Positions 45,197 through 53,470 of a DNA stretch of 64,000 nucleotides are shown one piece after another. The DNA is from JBHJGP01 sp050331695 (GTDB lineage Bacteria; Pseudomonadota; Alphaproteobacteria; Geminicoccales; Geminicoccaceae), in contig JBHJGP010000017.1 of NCBI GenBank assembly GCA_050331695.1, positions 1 to 64,000 on the forward strand, in the 5' to 3' direction. Within the stretch, counting starts at the first letter, position 1; each line of letters starts with the position of its first letter. Under the pieces are notes generated by a model. It did not search any database. It was given only the letters and a program-made list of their open reading frames with translations, and was not told the DNA's origin. The translations under genes and the position numbers were made by a program.

Positions 45197-46195
45197 ATGC
45201 CGGTGCCTGATCTCGCGCCATTGCGTCAGCCCACCAACGAAGAGCTCGACCAAGCCTTCGCCCGTGTTACGCGTCACGCGGTGAGGACCCCGCTTCTGGA
45301 AAGCCGGGCGTTCAATGAGCGGGTCGGCGGCAGGCTGTTGTTCAAAGCCGAGGCGCTGCAGCTCACCGGTTCCTTCAAATTTCGCGGTGGCATCAACGCC
45401 GTCGCCCGGGCGATGGAACGGGACGGCGCATCCCACGTGGTCGCCTACAGTTCCGGCAATCATGCCCAGGGTGTGGCAGCGGCGGCGAACATTCTGGGCG
45501 TCCGGGCGACGATCGTCATGCCGGCGGATGCGCCGGCGATTAAGCGCGACAACACCATGCGCTGGGGAGCGGAGGTCCGCGTCTACGACCGCTACCGGGA
45601 CGTTCGCGAAGAGGTGGCGAGCGCCCTGGCGCAGGACCTGGGTGCTTCGATCATCAAGCCCTATGACGCGCTCGATACCATCTGCGGTCAGGCGTCTTGC
45701 GGCTTCGAGATGATCGAGCAGTGCGATCGGCTTGGCATCGTCCCGGATCAGGCGCTGATCTGTTGCGGTGGCGGTGGGCTTACCGCCGGCGTGGCGCTCG
45801 CCCTGCACAGGCGCTTTCCCGCCCTGAGCCTGTTCACGGTCGAACCGGAAGGCTTAGACGATACGGCGCGGTCGCTTGCTGCCGGTGAGCGTTTGCCGGC
45901 TGACGACGGAGCGTCGAGCCTGTGCGACGCGCTTTTGGCTCGGATCCCGGGCGAACTGACCTTTGCCATCAACCGCGACCATGTTACTGCAGGCCTCGCC
46001 GTGAGCGATGCTGAGGTGGCCGAGGCGATGGTAGCGGCTTTTCGTGAGCTGAAGATCGTGCTCGAGCCGGGCGGCGCGGTTGCCCTGGCGGCCGCGCTCA
46101 GCGGAAAGGTACAGGTCGAGGACCGAACGACACTGGTCGTTCTTTCCGGCGGCAATGTCGATCCCGCGCTTTTTGCCAAGATTATCAATCACTGA
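45197..46195 (+). CDS. PLP-dependent threonine/serine dehydratase-like enzyme
   Basis: Fold-type II PLP enzyme of the threonine dehydratase/serine racemase group. Lys61 in TGSFKFRGG, AYSSGNHAQGVA, the phosphate loop CCGGGGLTAG and the late SGGN. 332 residues, without the ACT regulatory domain, so a catabolic dehydratase or racemase is more likely than biosynthetic IlvA. ATG at 45197 has AAGGA nine bases upstream. Confidence 0.87.
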   Translation: MPVPDLAPLRQPTNEELDQAFARVTRHAVRTPLLESRAFNERVGGRLLFKAEALQLTGSFKFRGGINAVARAMERDGASHVVAYSSGNHAQGVAAAANILGVRATIVMPADAPAIKRDNTMRWGAEVRVYDRYRDVREEVASALAQDLGASIIKPYDALDTICGQASCGFEMIEQCDRLGIVPDQALICCGGGGLTAGVALALHRRFPALSLFTVEPEGLDDTARSLAAGERLPADDGASSLCDALLARIPGELTFAINRDHVTAGLAVSDAEVAEAMVAAFRELKIVLEPGGAVALAAALSGKVQVEDRTTLVVLSGGNVDPALFAKIINH

Positions 46196-46206
46196 AGGAA
46201 TCCTTT

Positions 46207-46974
46207 GTGATCGCTCCCGCTTTGCTTTTGCCCAGGATCGTCGAGTTGGTGGACGCGGCCGGCGAGGTGATCATGAGCCATTACGCCAAGCCGACACCGG
46301 CCGAGACCAAGGGTGACGGCTCGCCGGTCACCCTCGCCGACAAGGACGGCGAAGGCGTGATCACGGGCGGTTTGGAAAGCCTGACGCCCGGCATCCCGAT
46401 CGTCGCCGAGGAGCGGGTGAGCGAGGGCCAGGTGCCGGATTTGGCAGGCCAGGAATTCTTCTGGCTGGTCGATCCGCTTGACGGCACCAAGGAATTCATC
46501 AGCAAGAATGGCGAGTTCACCGTTAACGTGGCCCTGATCCAGGGCGACGCACCGCTTTTGGGCGTGGTTGGTGCGCCCGCCTTCGGCGCCCTTTGGTGGG
46601 GCGTGCGGGGCCATGGGGCGAGCCGCCGGGATGCTGACGGCACCAGGGACATAAGAGCGCGAAGCGTTCCCGCCGGAGGTGCCACCGCCCTGGTCAGCCG
46701 ATCCCATTTGGATCCGGCGACCGAACGGTTCCTTCAGACGATCACCGTCGCCGACACCATGTCGGCCGGCAGCTCGCTCAAATTTTGCCGGATCGCCGAC
46801 GGCGTCGCCGATGTCTATCCGCGCTTCGGTCGGACCATGGAATGGGACACCGGCGCCGGCGACGCGGTGCTTCGGGCGGCCGGCGGAAGAGTGCAGACCA
46901 CCGAAGGCGAGGTCTTCACCTACCGCAAGCCTGGGTTTGCCAATGACGGCGGCTTCATCGCCTGGGGAGCCTGA
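46207..46974 (+). CDS. cysQ: 3'(2'),5'-bisphosphate nucleotidase (CysQ family)
   Basis: Removes the 3'-phosphate of PAP formed during sulfate assimilation. SPVTLADKDGEG, VAEE, WLVDPLDGTKEF (metal ligands) and WDTGAGDAVLRAAGG. In the last box most CysQ proteins read WDTAAGHAVL. 255 residues from GTG at 46207, AAGGA upstream. Convergent with the trans-sulfuration gene; the stops abut. Confidence 0.88.
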   Translation: MIAPALLLPRIVELVDAAGEVIMSHYAKPTPAETKGDGSPVTLADKDGEGVITGGLESLTPGIPIVAEERVSEGQVPDLAGQEFFWLVDPLDGTKEFISKNGEFTVNVALIQGDAPLLGVVGAPAFGALWWGVRGHGASRRDADGTRDIRARSVPAGGATALVSRSHLDPATERFLQTITVADTMSAGSSLKFCRIADGVADVYPRFGRTMEWDTGAGDAVLRAAGGRVQTTEGEVFTYRKPGFANDGGFIAWGA

Positions 46975-48123
46975 TCAGACCCGCGCCAGCGCTTGCTCGA
47001 CATCGTCGATCAGGTCGTCCACGGCCTCAAGCCCTAAGGAAAGCCGCAGGAGATTGTCTGGCACGATGCTTTCGGGCCCCTCGATCGCTTTCCGGTGCTC
47101 GACTAGGCTTTCAACCCCGCCGAGGGAGGTCGCGGGCAGAAACCGGGAAAGGCCCGTGGCAACCCGCTTGGTCGCCTCGAAATCGCCCCGGACCAACAAA
47201 GAAAGCATGCCGCTGAAACCGCCGGTCATCTGCCGCTTGGCGATCTCGTGGCCGGGATGGCTTTCGAGGCCGGGATAGGCCACTCGCTCGACGTTCGGAT
47301 GGCCCTCGAAATGGGTCGCGATCGAGAGCGCGCTGGCCGACGCCCGCTGGTAGCGGACATCGAGCGTCCGCAGCCCCCGGATCAGGAGCCAGGCCTCGAA
47401 GGCGCCGAGCGTGCCGCCCGAATTCTGCCGCACCAGACCGACATCGTGCCAGCGTTCATTCACCTCGGATGTGACCAGGAGGCCAGCGGTGAGGTCGCTG
47501 TGCCCGTTGAGATATTTGGTTGCGTAATGAAAGACGATGTCGGCGCCAAGATCCAGGGGGCGGGTGGTGACTGCCGGTGCAACGGTGGAATCGATACCCA
47601 AGATGGCGCCGGCCTCATGGGCGATCGCGGCTGAACGCTCGATATCGATGACGTCCCATGTTGGATTGGCCGGTGTCTCGATCCAAACCAAATCGGTGTC
47701 GCCCGGTACAACCGCTTGGGCCAAGCCATCCGGGTCCGTCTGATCGAACAGGGTCAACCGGAGAGAACCGCGGGCGGCGCGGCGTTTCAGCCAGGCCTGG
47801 GCGCCGAAATACATGATTTCAGGTGCCACCACATGGCCGCCCTCGGGCACCGTGTCGATCAGGGCGGCGATCGCCGCCAGACCGGTGGCGAACAGTTTCC
47901 CATCCGCTCCGTTGTCCAGAGCGGTGAGCAGGGTTTCGGCCTGGCGCACGGTCGGGCTGGAATAGCGCGAATACATGTGCGCGCCGATCGTCTCATAGGC
48001 GTCGTCTCGGCAGAAGGTGACGTTCGGATCGATCGTCGGAACCGGCCCACCATTGAGCGGCTCGATGAAATGATCCGCCTGAGCGAGCAACGTTGCCAGG
48101 TCTGGACGGTTTGACGCCGCCAT
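46975..48123 (-). CDS. Cys/Met-metabolism PLP enzyme (cystathionine gamma-synthase/lyase family)
   Basis: Fold-type I PLP enzyme acting on sulfur or seleno amino acids or related gamma-substituted substrates. YSRYSSPTV, the Asp of LGIDSTVAPAV, Lys203 in HYATKYLNGHSDLTAG, and GLSRFLPATSLGGVESLVEHR at the end. 382 residues from the ATG at 48123, with GGAGGGAGG just upstream; an ATG at 48138 is also possible. The CysQ neighbour also belongs to sulfur metabolism. Confidence 0.85.
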   Translation of the reverse strand: MAASNRPDLATLLAQADHFIEPLNGGPVPTIDPNVTFCRDDAYETIGAHMYSRYSSPTVRQAETLLTALDNGADGKLFATGLAAIAALIDTVPEGGHVVAPEIMYFGAQAWLKRRAARGSLRLTLFDQTDPDGLAQAVVPGDTDLVWIETPANPTWDVIDIERSAAIAHEAGAILGIDSTVAPAVTTRPLDLGADIVFHYATKYLNGHSDLTAGLLVTSEVNERWHDVGLVRQNSGGTLGAFEAWLLIRGLRTLDVRYQRASASALSIATHFEGHPNVERVAYPGLESHPGHEIAKRQMTGGFSGMLSLLVRGDFEATKRVATGLSRFLPATSLGGVESLVEHRKAIEGPESIVPDNLLRLSLGLEAVDDLIDDVEQALARV

Positions 48124-48308
48124 CCTCCCTCCGATCATTTTCAGCCCCGCCTTTGAAACAGCGGCCAGCATGACTCTGAACAACCAGAGAAACGACATTG
48201 ACCGCAAGGTTTTCGTCGCCGGGTGCTCCTGAGCCGCACCCGGTCGAAAGCTTTTTCGATGGCGTACTTCGCCATATCACGGCGATTTAGGCGTGTTTCC
48301 GGGAGCGG

Positions 48309-48536
48309 ATGCCCAACATCTCTCTTCCCAAAGCAATGCAAGATTACGCCGAACGCCGGGTGGAGGCCGGCGTCTACGCCAATCTGTCCGAGGTGGTTCG
48401 CGCCGGATTGCGCAAACTCATGGAGGAAGATGGCGCGGTCGCTTTCTATTCGCTGAAGCGCGACCTCGTGGACATTGCCGCGCGACCGACCGAAGAGGCC
48501 AATCTTTGCGAGATTTTGCTCAATCAGTCTCGCTAG
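48309..48536 (+). CDS. parD: Type II antitoxin, ParD/CopG family
   Basis: 75-residue ribbon-helix-helix protein that would bind its operon DNA and neutralise ParE. ISLPKAMQDYAERRVEAGVYANLSEVVRAGLRKLM is the standard ParD N-terminus; the C-terminal half binds the toxin. ATG with GGGAGCGG upstream. The toxin gene starts 7 bases after its stop. Confidence 0.85.
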   Translation: MPNISLPKAMQDYAERRVEAGVYANLSEVVRAGLRKLMEEDGAVAFYSLKRDLVDIAARPTEEANLCEILLNQSR

Positions 48537-48542
48537 GTTGGC

Positions 48543-48850
48543 GTGGGCGTACGAATCAAGGCGCGAGCCAGGTCTGACCTCCTCAACATTCGGGCTTGGG
48601 GCGAGGATCATTGGGGGAGTGAGCGGACCCGGGAATTCCTTGAGGGGCTGATCGAGGCTATCGAGCAACTGTCGGACCCCCCTATCGGCCGCGCAAGAAC
48701 GGCCTTCTCTTCGGACCTACGTTCATTCCGCTATCGCGGCTGGTCGTGTTCTACATTCTGGAGACGGACCAGCCCGTGGTCATCGCGGTGATCCATGAGC
48801 GCCGAAATCTGGCCGCGCTGGATTTCGCCGATCGCATGGAGGGTTCGTAA
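48543..48850 (+). pseudogene. parE: ParE-family toxin, frameshifted
   Basis: Would-be gyrase-targeting toxin of the ParDE pair. The GTG frame gives a normal ParE N-terminus (RARSDLLNIRAWGEDHWG, then PPIGRAR and DLRSFRYRGW) but ends early at 48791 with an unrelated tail. The missing half is in the next frame from 48740: LVVFYILETDQPVVIAVIH, ERRN and a stop at 48848-48850. Adding one base after 48743 rebuilds a normal ~102-residue ParE. No slippery heptamer is seen at the junction, so this is a decayed toxin or a sequencing error. Confidence 0.82.
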
Positions 48851-49042
48851 CCGAACTTCACCTCGGCGCGAGGTCAGCCATCTGCTGTCTTGAGGCAAGC
48901 CCACGATGCGACAGGATGCTTTCGAAGATCGGTCATCGTTTCTTGTTGGCTGCTTATATTTGCTCCCGGTCACAACAAAGCTTGACCCGGCGTTCTTTGG
49001 TGAAAATCTACCTGGCGATTGTAAACCAGAAGGGGTGGGGTC

Positions 49043-50212
49043 ATGAGAACCATGATGGCGCTTTCGATCGGACTGCTGACCGCCAGCACCGCCGGCGCTT
49101 ACGAGCCGATCGTCGAGAAGCAAAGCTTCACGATCCCTAGCTTCGAAACCCAGGGCGGCGCGGTCATCAAGGATATGACGCTGGGCTGGGAAGCCTATGG
49201 CGAGCTCAATGAAGCCAAGGACAACGCCATTCTCATCACCCACTTTTTCTCTGGCAACTCCCACGCGGCTGGCCGCTACACCGCTGATGGTGCGCCCGGC
49301 TATTGGGATGCGATCATCGGTTCAGGCCGGGCGATTGATACGGATGAGTACTACGTCCTTTCCGTGGACACGCCGGTCAATCTAAGCGCCCACGACCCCA
49401 ACGTGATCACGACGGGTCCTGCGAGCACCAACCCGGAGACCAGCGAGGCCTATGGCATGGACTTTCCGATCCTGACCATTCGTGATTTCGTCGAAACCCA
49501 GAGGGCGCTTCTGGATCAGCTGGAGATCGAGAGCCTGCATGCGGTGATGGGGGCGTCGATGGGCGCGCTCCAGGCCTATGAGTGGGGTGCGGTCTATCCG
49601 GACCGGGTGGAGCGTGTCATCCCGGTGATCGGCTCCGGCTGGGCGGATGGTGATCTGATCGCCTGGCTCAACATCTGGGCGTCGCCGATCAAGCTCGATT
49701 CCAATTGGAACGGCGGCGACTACTACGACGGCAAACCGCCGATGGAGGGCCTCGCCGATGCGCTCAAGGTGGTGACGCTCCACGCCCAGAGCCCCGAATG
49801 GTCGAATGGCGTTTTCGGCCGCGCTTGGGCCGAGGAAAGCGCGGATCCAGCCGCTTCATTCGATAATCTGTACCAAATCGAGGCGGTTCTGGATCAGGCG
49901 GGCGCGGCCCGAGCCCAGGTCTCGGACGCCAATCATTTTCTCTATTTGGTCAAGGCGAACCAGCTCTTCTTCGCTGGGCACGGGGAGGATCTCTACGCCG
50001 GCCTTAAGGCAATCGAAAGCCCGGTGCTGATTATCCACACCGATGAGGATCTGGTTTTTCCCGGCGATGCGGTGCGCGAGACTGCGACGATCATCAAATC
50101 CGACGGCACACCGGTCGAAATCGTCGAACTGGAGGGCACGAGGGGCCATCTGGACGGGGTCGTCTCGATCGCCCAGGCAGGCGAGGCGATCCGGACTTTT
50201 CTGGAAGATTAA
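49043..50212 (+). CDS. Exported MetX-like alpha/beta hydrolase
   Basis: Alpha/beta-hydrolase of the homoserine O-acetyltransferase (MetX) group, 389 residues. MetX itself is cytoplasmic, but this protein begins with a signal peptide (MRTMMALSIGLLTASTAGA). Conserved features: LGWEAYGELN, nucleophile Ser172 in MGASMGALQAYEW, Asp336 in DEDLVFP and His369 in RGHLDG. MetX-typical THFFSGNSHAAGR and YGMDFPILTIRDFV are present. An acyltransferase acting outside the cytoplasm lacks acetyl-CoA, so it is more likely a hydrolase or uses another donor. ATG at 49043 follows AAGGGGTGGGG. No close partner gene. Confidence 0.8.
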   Translation: MRTMMALSIGLLTASTAGAYEPIVEKQSFTIPSFETQGGAVIKDMTLGWEAYGELNEAKDNAILITHFFSGNSHAAGRYTADGAPGYWDAIIGSGRAIDTDEYYVLSVDTPVNLSAHDPNVITTGPASTNPETSEAYGMDFPILTIRDFVETQRALLDQLEIESLHAVMGASMGALQAYEWGAVYPDRVERVIPVIGSGWADGDLIAWLNIWASPIKLDSNWNGGDYYDGKPPMEGLADALKVVTLHAQSPEWSNGVFGRAWAEESADPAASFDNLYQIEAVLDQAGAARAQVSDANHFLYLVKANQLFFAGHGEDLYAGLKAIESPVLIIHTDEDLVFPGDAVRETATIIKSDGTPVEIVELEGTRGHLDGVVSIAQAGEAIRTFLED

Positions 50213-50240
50213 TCTCGACGGTAACGGTCTTGATGTCCGG

Positions 50241-50870
50241 TCACTTGTCGCCTTTGCCCTGGGGCCAGGCGAGCAAGGCCGTTTCGATCATGACCGCCAA
50301 CTGCTCGCGGCCGACACCGCTTCGGGCGAGCGTCACCATGCCGTTGACGATGCCGGTGAAGAACACGGCTAGGCGAACGGCTTCGTCAGGACTTAGTTCG
50401 CCATTTTCAGCGGCGCGATCGGTCAATCGGCGGAGATTGTCGAGAAACAGCTGATTGGCTTCGGCCAGGACTTGGTCGAGGGTCTCGTCGGAGCCCGCCA
50501 GAGCTAAGGTGCTGTTGCAGCGCAGACAGCCCGGCGGTGCTTCGTCGGAAGTCAACCGGTCGGCGGAGGCGTTGAGGACCGTCGCCATGCGAGCCCTTCC
50601 GCTCACGGGCGATTGGAGCTCCTCGTCGATGCGCTCAGTGAAGCGCGCGCCGTAGTGCTCCAAGCTTTTCTGGAACAAGGACCGTTTGTCTCCGAACAGA
50701 CTGTAGAGACTGGCCCGGGAAGCGCCGGTCGCCGCCACGAGATCGTCCAGCGACGTGTCGCCATAACCTTTGCGCCAGAAGGCGACCATGGCGTCCTCGA
50801 GTGCCTGATCTTCATCGAAGCGGCGGGGACGACCCCGGCCAGCTCTTACGTTCTTTTTTAAACTGGTCAG
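50241..50870 (-). CDS. TetR-family regulator, probable CTG start
   Basis: Transcriptional repressor. The first ATG (50789) falls inside helix 1 of the DNA-binding domain. Upstream of it the frame still encodes the standard TetR beginning (GRGRPRRFDEDQALEDAMVAFW), back to the in-frame stop, with no ATG, GTG or TTG. CTG at 50870 lies eight bases after AAGGA and gives 209 residues. The HTH is TSLDDLVAATGASRASLYSLFGDKRSLF; the C-terminal ligand domain contains PPGCLRCNS. Divergent from the cupin gene; the start overlaps a candidate operator. Frameshift or sequencing error is the alternative explanation. Confidence 0.85.
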   Translation of the reverse strand: MTSLKKNVRAGRGRPRRFDEDQALEDAMVAFWRKGYGDTSLDDLVAATGASRASLYSLFGDKRSLFQKSLEHYGARFTERIDEELQSPVSGRARMATVLNASADRLTSDEAPPGCLRCNSTLALAGSDETLDQVLAEANQLFLDNLRRLTDRAAENGELSPDEAVRLAVFFTGIVNGMVTLARSGVGREQLAVMIETALLAWPQGKGDK

Positions 50871-50909
50871 TCTTTTAATCCTTGTAATATTCAGACTGAT
50901 AAGTATGAA
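50862..50909. promoter_or_regulatory. Candidate TetR operators and cupin-gene promoter
   Basis: On the plus strand TTGTAA (50882-50887) and TATGAA (50904-50909), 16 apart, could be the -35 and -10 for the cupin gene. Two similar decamers flank and overlap them: ACTGGTCAGT (50862-50871) and ACTGATAAGT (50895-50904). The second lies in the spacer, a usual place for repression. Confidence 0.45.
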
Positions 50910-50941
50910 AATGGCAATCAGCCGTCAACGAGGAGCTCGCC

Positions 50942-51403
50942 ATGGACTTCCGTCGCCCTTTGTATGCGTGCCTCACGGGGCTCGCGATGATGGCCAGCGT
51001 AGCGAATAGCCCGGCCGGGTCCGAAGAAATTGGTGAGATCCGCGAGGTTACGCTGAACCAGATCGAGCTTCAGGATCTGGCGGCATTTCCCGGCGTGTCG
51101 AGCGGGTTTCTCGTCGGCACCTTCGACACAGAAGGCCTTTACGCGGCCCGGGCGGTCATGCGCGATGGCGCGGTCTTTCCGGCTCACAGTCATCCGGACA
51201 TGCGCCTCACCATCGTTCTTTCCGGCACCATGTATCTGGGCGAGGGCGAGCGGTTCGACGAGGCAGCGCTCAAGCGCTTTCCAGAAGGAACAGCGGCGAT
51301 CACGCCCGCCGGAACCCACCATTTCATGGCCGCATCCGACGGCGACGTGACGGTTCTCGAGATCGGATCAGGTCCGAGCGGCACGACATTTCTGTCTGAT
51401 TGA
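50942..51403 (+). CDS. Exported cupin-domain protein
   Basis: 153 residues with a signal peptide (LYACLTGLAMMASVANSPAG region) and one cupin barrel: motif 1 PAHSHPDMRLTIVLSG with two metal histidines, motif 2 PAGTHHFMAA. Such periplasmic cupins are often small dioxygenases, isomerases or binding proteins; no substrate can be given. ATG follows ACGAGGAGC. Divergent from the TetR regulator that probably controls it, and followed by the membrane-protein gene. Confidence 0.8.
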   Translation: MDFRRPLYACLTGLAMMASVANSPAGSEEIGEIREVTLNQIELQDLAAFPGVSSGFLVGTFDTEGLYAARAVMRDGAVFPAHSHPDMRLTIVLSGTMYLGEGERFDEAALKRFPEGTAAITPAGTHHFMAASDGDVTVLEIGSGPSGTTFLSD

Positions 51404-51426
51404 CGAACGAAGCGGCGGTCCACCCA

Positions 51427-51876
51427 ATGAACGAAACCCTTGTAATGAACGAGCGCGCGCCAAGAGACATGGCCTTGCGCTGGGCGCGGATCGGCGCCGT
51501 CGCCTACATCGCCTGGGGACTGTGGCACATCCAGGTGGTCGTCAGGCTTTGGAGTGCAGGCGCTTCCTTCGAACCGGAGGCGATTGGTCTCCGTCTCCAG
51601 CAAGGCGCCTTTCACATTCTCTTCTTCGTTGCCGTTTCAATCATCATCGGCGCGTGGCTCAACTGGCGGAACAGCCGGACCGGCTATTGGATCAATCTCG
51701 TGACCGTCGGATGGACCGAGATCGGTCTCTTCTATCTGTTCATGCTGCCGGGGCTGTTTCCGTGGTTGCCGACCGGCTGGATCGGACCGGCGCTTTGGTT
51801 GGTGGCGGTCGTCACCACAACCGTCGCTCTAACGCTTAAGCAGCGAGACGGGTTGGCGGCCGGCGACGGTAGCTGA
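51427..51876 (+). CDS. Four-span membrane protein of unknown function
   Basis: I do not recognise a specific family. Four hydrophobic segments are visible: IGAVAYIAWGLWHIQVVV, GAFHILFFVAVSIIIGAW, LVTVGWTEIGLFYLFML and LWLVAVVTTTVALTL, joined by short loops, with charged ends. The ATG at 51427 is likely; a TTG at 51400 overlapping the cupin stop and an ATG at 51445 are alternatives. Probably co-transcribed with the cupin gene under the TetR regulator. The last 41 bases overlap comM, which runs the other way. Confidence 0.65.
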   Translation: MNETLVMNERAPRDMALRWARIGAVAYIAWGLWHIQVVVRLWSAGASFEPEAIGLRLQQGAFHILFFVAVSIIIGAWLNWRNSRTGYWINLVTVGWTEIGLFYLFMLPGLFPWLPTGWIGPALWLVAVVTTTVALTLKQRDGLAAGDGS

Positions 51877-53365
51877 GCGCTTCGGCCACGTGCGGGCGGG
51901 TGATGGTCGAGCAGCCATCTAGATCAGCGATGGTGCGCGCGACCCGGAGCACTCGGTAGTAGCCGCGCGCGCTCAGGCCCAGCCGGTCGGCGGCCTGGCG
52001 CAGTAGATCGCGCGCGCTGGCATCGGTCGCGGTGATCGCATCCAGGATCTGGCCTTCAGCCCGTGCGTTGAGACGAACGCCTTTGGCACCCTGCTCGGCG
52101 AAACGCTCGGCCTGGTTGTAGCGGGCCTGGGCAACCCGCGCCGCCACCTGAGCGCTGTCTTCGGCCGGGGCCGGCAATTCCAGGTCCTGAGGCTTCACGG
52201 CCGGTACCTCGATAGTCATGTCAATTCGATCCATGAGCGGCCCGGACAGGCGCGCTTGATAGTCCTGAGCGCAGCGAGGTGCCCGGGCGCAAGCTTGACC
52301 GGGATCGTCCAAATGGCCGCAGCGGCAAGGGTTCATTGCGGCGATCAGCTGACACTGGGCCGGATATGTCGCGTGCACCTGCGCCCGGGCAACCGTGATC
52401 TCACCGGTCTCCAGCGGCTGGCGGAGCGCCTCCAGGACGTTTCTCGAAAACTCCGGCAACTCGTCCAGGAACAAAACACCTTTGTGCGCCAGCGAGACTT
52501 CGCCCGGACGGGCCTGGCTGCCGCCGCCTACCATCGCCGCGCTCGAGGTGGCATGATGCGGGCTTCGAAACGGTCTTGCTTGACTGAGGCGGCCCTGTTT
52601 CAGGAGGCCGGCGACGCTCTGGATCATACTGACCTCGAGGATCTCGGCCGGGTCCAAGGGGGGCAGGAGACCCGGCAGCCTCTGGGCGAGCATCGATTTA
52701 CCGGCGCCGGGCGGACCGATCAGAAGCAGATTGTGACCGCCGGCAGCGGCGATCTCCAGTGCCCGTTTGGCGGTCTCCTGGCCCTTAATGTCCTTCAGAT
52801 CGAGCAGGCTTCGATCGCCGTCCGATGCCCGGAATGGCTGGGGCCGGGGCAGGTCGCGGTTGCCCCGGCCATGCTCGATCAGGGACAATAGATCCGGAGC
52901 AGCAAGGATGGCCAGATCATCGGCGAGCCAGGCGGCCTCACCGCCGCAGGCCGCGGGGCAGATCAGGGCCAGATCGTCCGCCGATGCGGCGACGGCCGCC
53001 GGCAATACGCCGCTCACCGCCCTGAGACTGCCATCGAGGCCCAGCTCGCCGAGGGCGACATGGTTCTCGAACATGTCTTCGGGTAGCGCGCGGGTGCCGA
53101 TCAGAATGCCGAGTGCGATCGGCAGGTCGTAGTGGCTCCCTTCCTTCTGCAGGTCGGCCGGCGCCAGATTGACCGTGATCCGCTTGGGCGGTAGCGATAG
53201 GCCGACGGCGCCGAGGGCGGCTCGGACACGCTCGCGGCTTTCGGCGACCGCCTTGTCGGGAAGGCCGACGATGGCGAAGGAGGGCAGGCCCGGACCGATC
53301 TGTACCTGGACCTCGACCGGCTGAACGTCGATGCCCTGGAAGGCGACGGTGCGGACCTGGGCCAT
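51836..53365 (-). CDS. comM: YifB/ComM-family AAA+ ATPase
   Basis: Hexameric helicase-like ATPase that promotes branch migration of transforming DNA. N-terminal ChlI fold (VRTVAFQGIDVQPVEVQVQIG, LPDKAVAESRERVRAAL, NLAPADLQKEGSHYDLPIALG), Walker A GPPGAGKSMLAQRLPG, the FRSPHHATSSAAMVGGG loop, GVLFLDELPEF (Walker B), MNPCRCGH with the cysteines, and the C-terminal GYYRVLRVARTIADLDG. I take the ATG at 53365, where the family sequence begins; an ATG at 53392 is also in frame. Confidence 0.92.
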   Translation of the reverse strand: MAQVRTVAFQGIDVQPVEVQVQIGPGLPSFAIVGLPDKAVAESRERVRAALGAVGLSLPPKRITVNLAPADLQKEGSHYDLPIALGILIGTRALPEDMFENHVALGELGLDGSLRAVSGVLPAAVAASADDLALICPAACGGEAAWLADDLAILAAPDLLSLIEHGRGNRDLPRPQPFRASDGDRSLLDLKDIKGQETAKRALEIAAAGGHNLLLIGPPGAGKSMLAQRLPGLLPPLDPAEILEVSMIQSVAGLLKQGRLSQARPFRSPHHATSSAAMVGGGSQARPGEVSLAHKGVLFLDELPEFSRNVLEALRQPLETGEITVARAQVHATYPAQCQLIAAMNPCRCGHLDDPGQACARAPRCAQDYQARLSGPLMDRIDMTIEVPAVKPQDLELPAPAEDSAQVAARVAQARYNQAERFAEQGAKGVRLNARAEGQILDAITATDASARDLLRQAADRLGLSARGYYRVLRVARTIADLDGCSTITRPHVAEALSYRRRPPTRLAA

Positions 53366-53470
53366 GCGCGCTTGAGGCCCGGAAGGCGCCATTGGGGATC
53401 CCGCTGAAATTCACCTATAAGTATAGAAAGGCGAGATATAAAAACGCAATGGTTAAGAGCGGCCTCGGGT

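Noticed and set aside
48676..48744. Programmed frameshift in ParE
   Set aside because: No X-XXY-YYZ slippery heptamer or downstream structure at the junction. The six-C run at 48677 is upstream, and shifting there gives a poorer ParE alignment.
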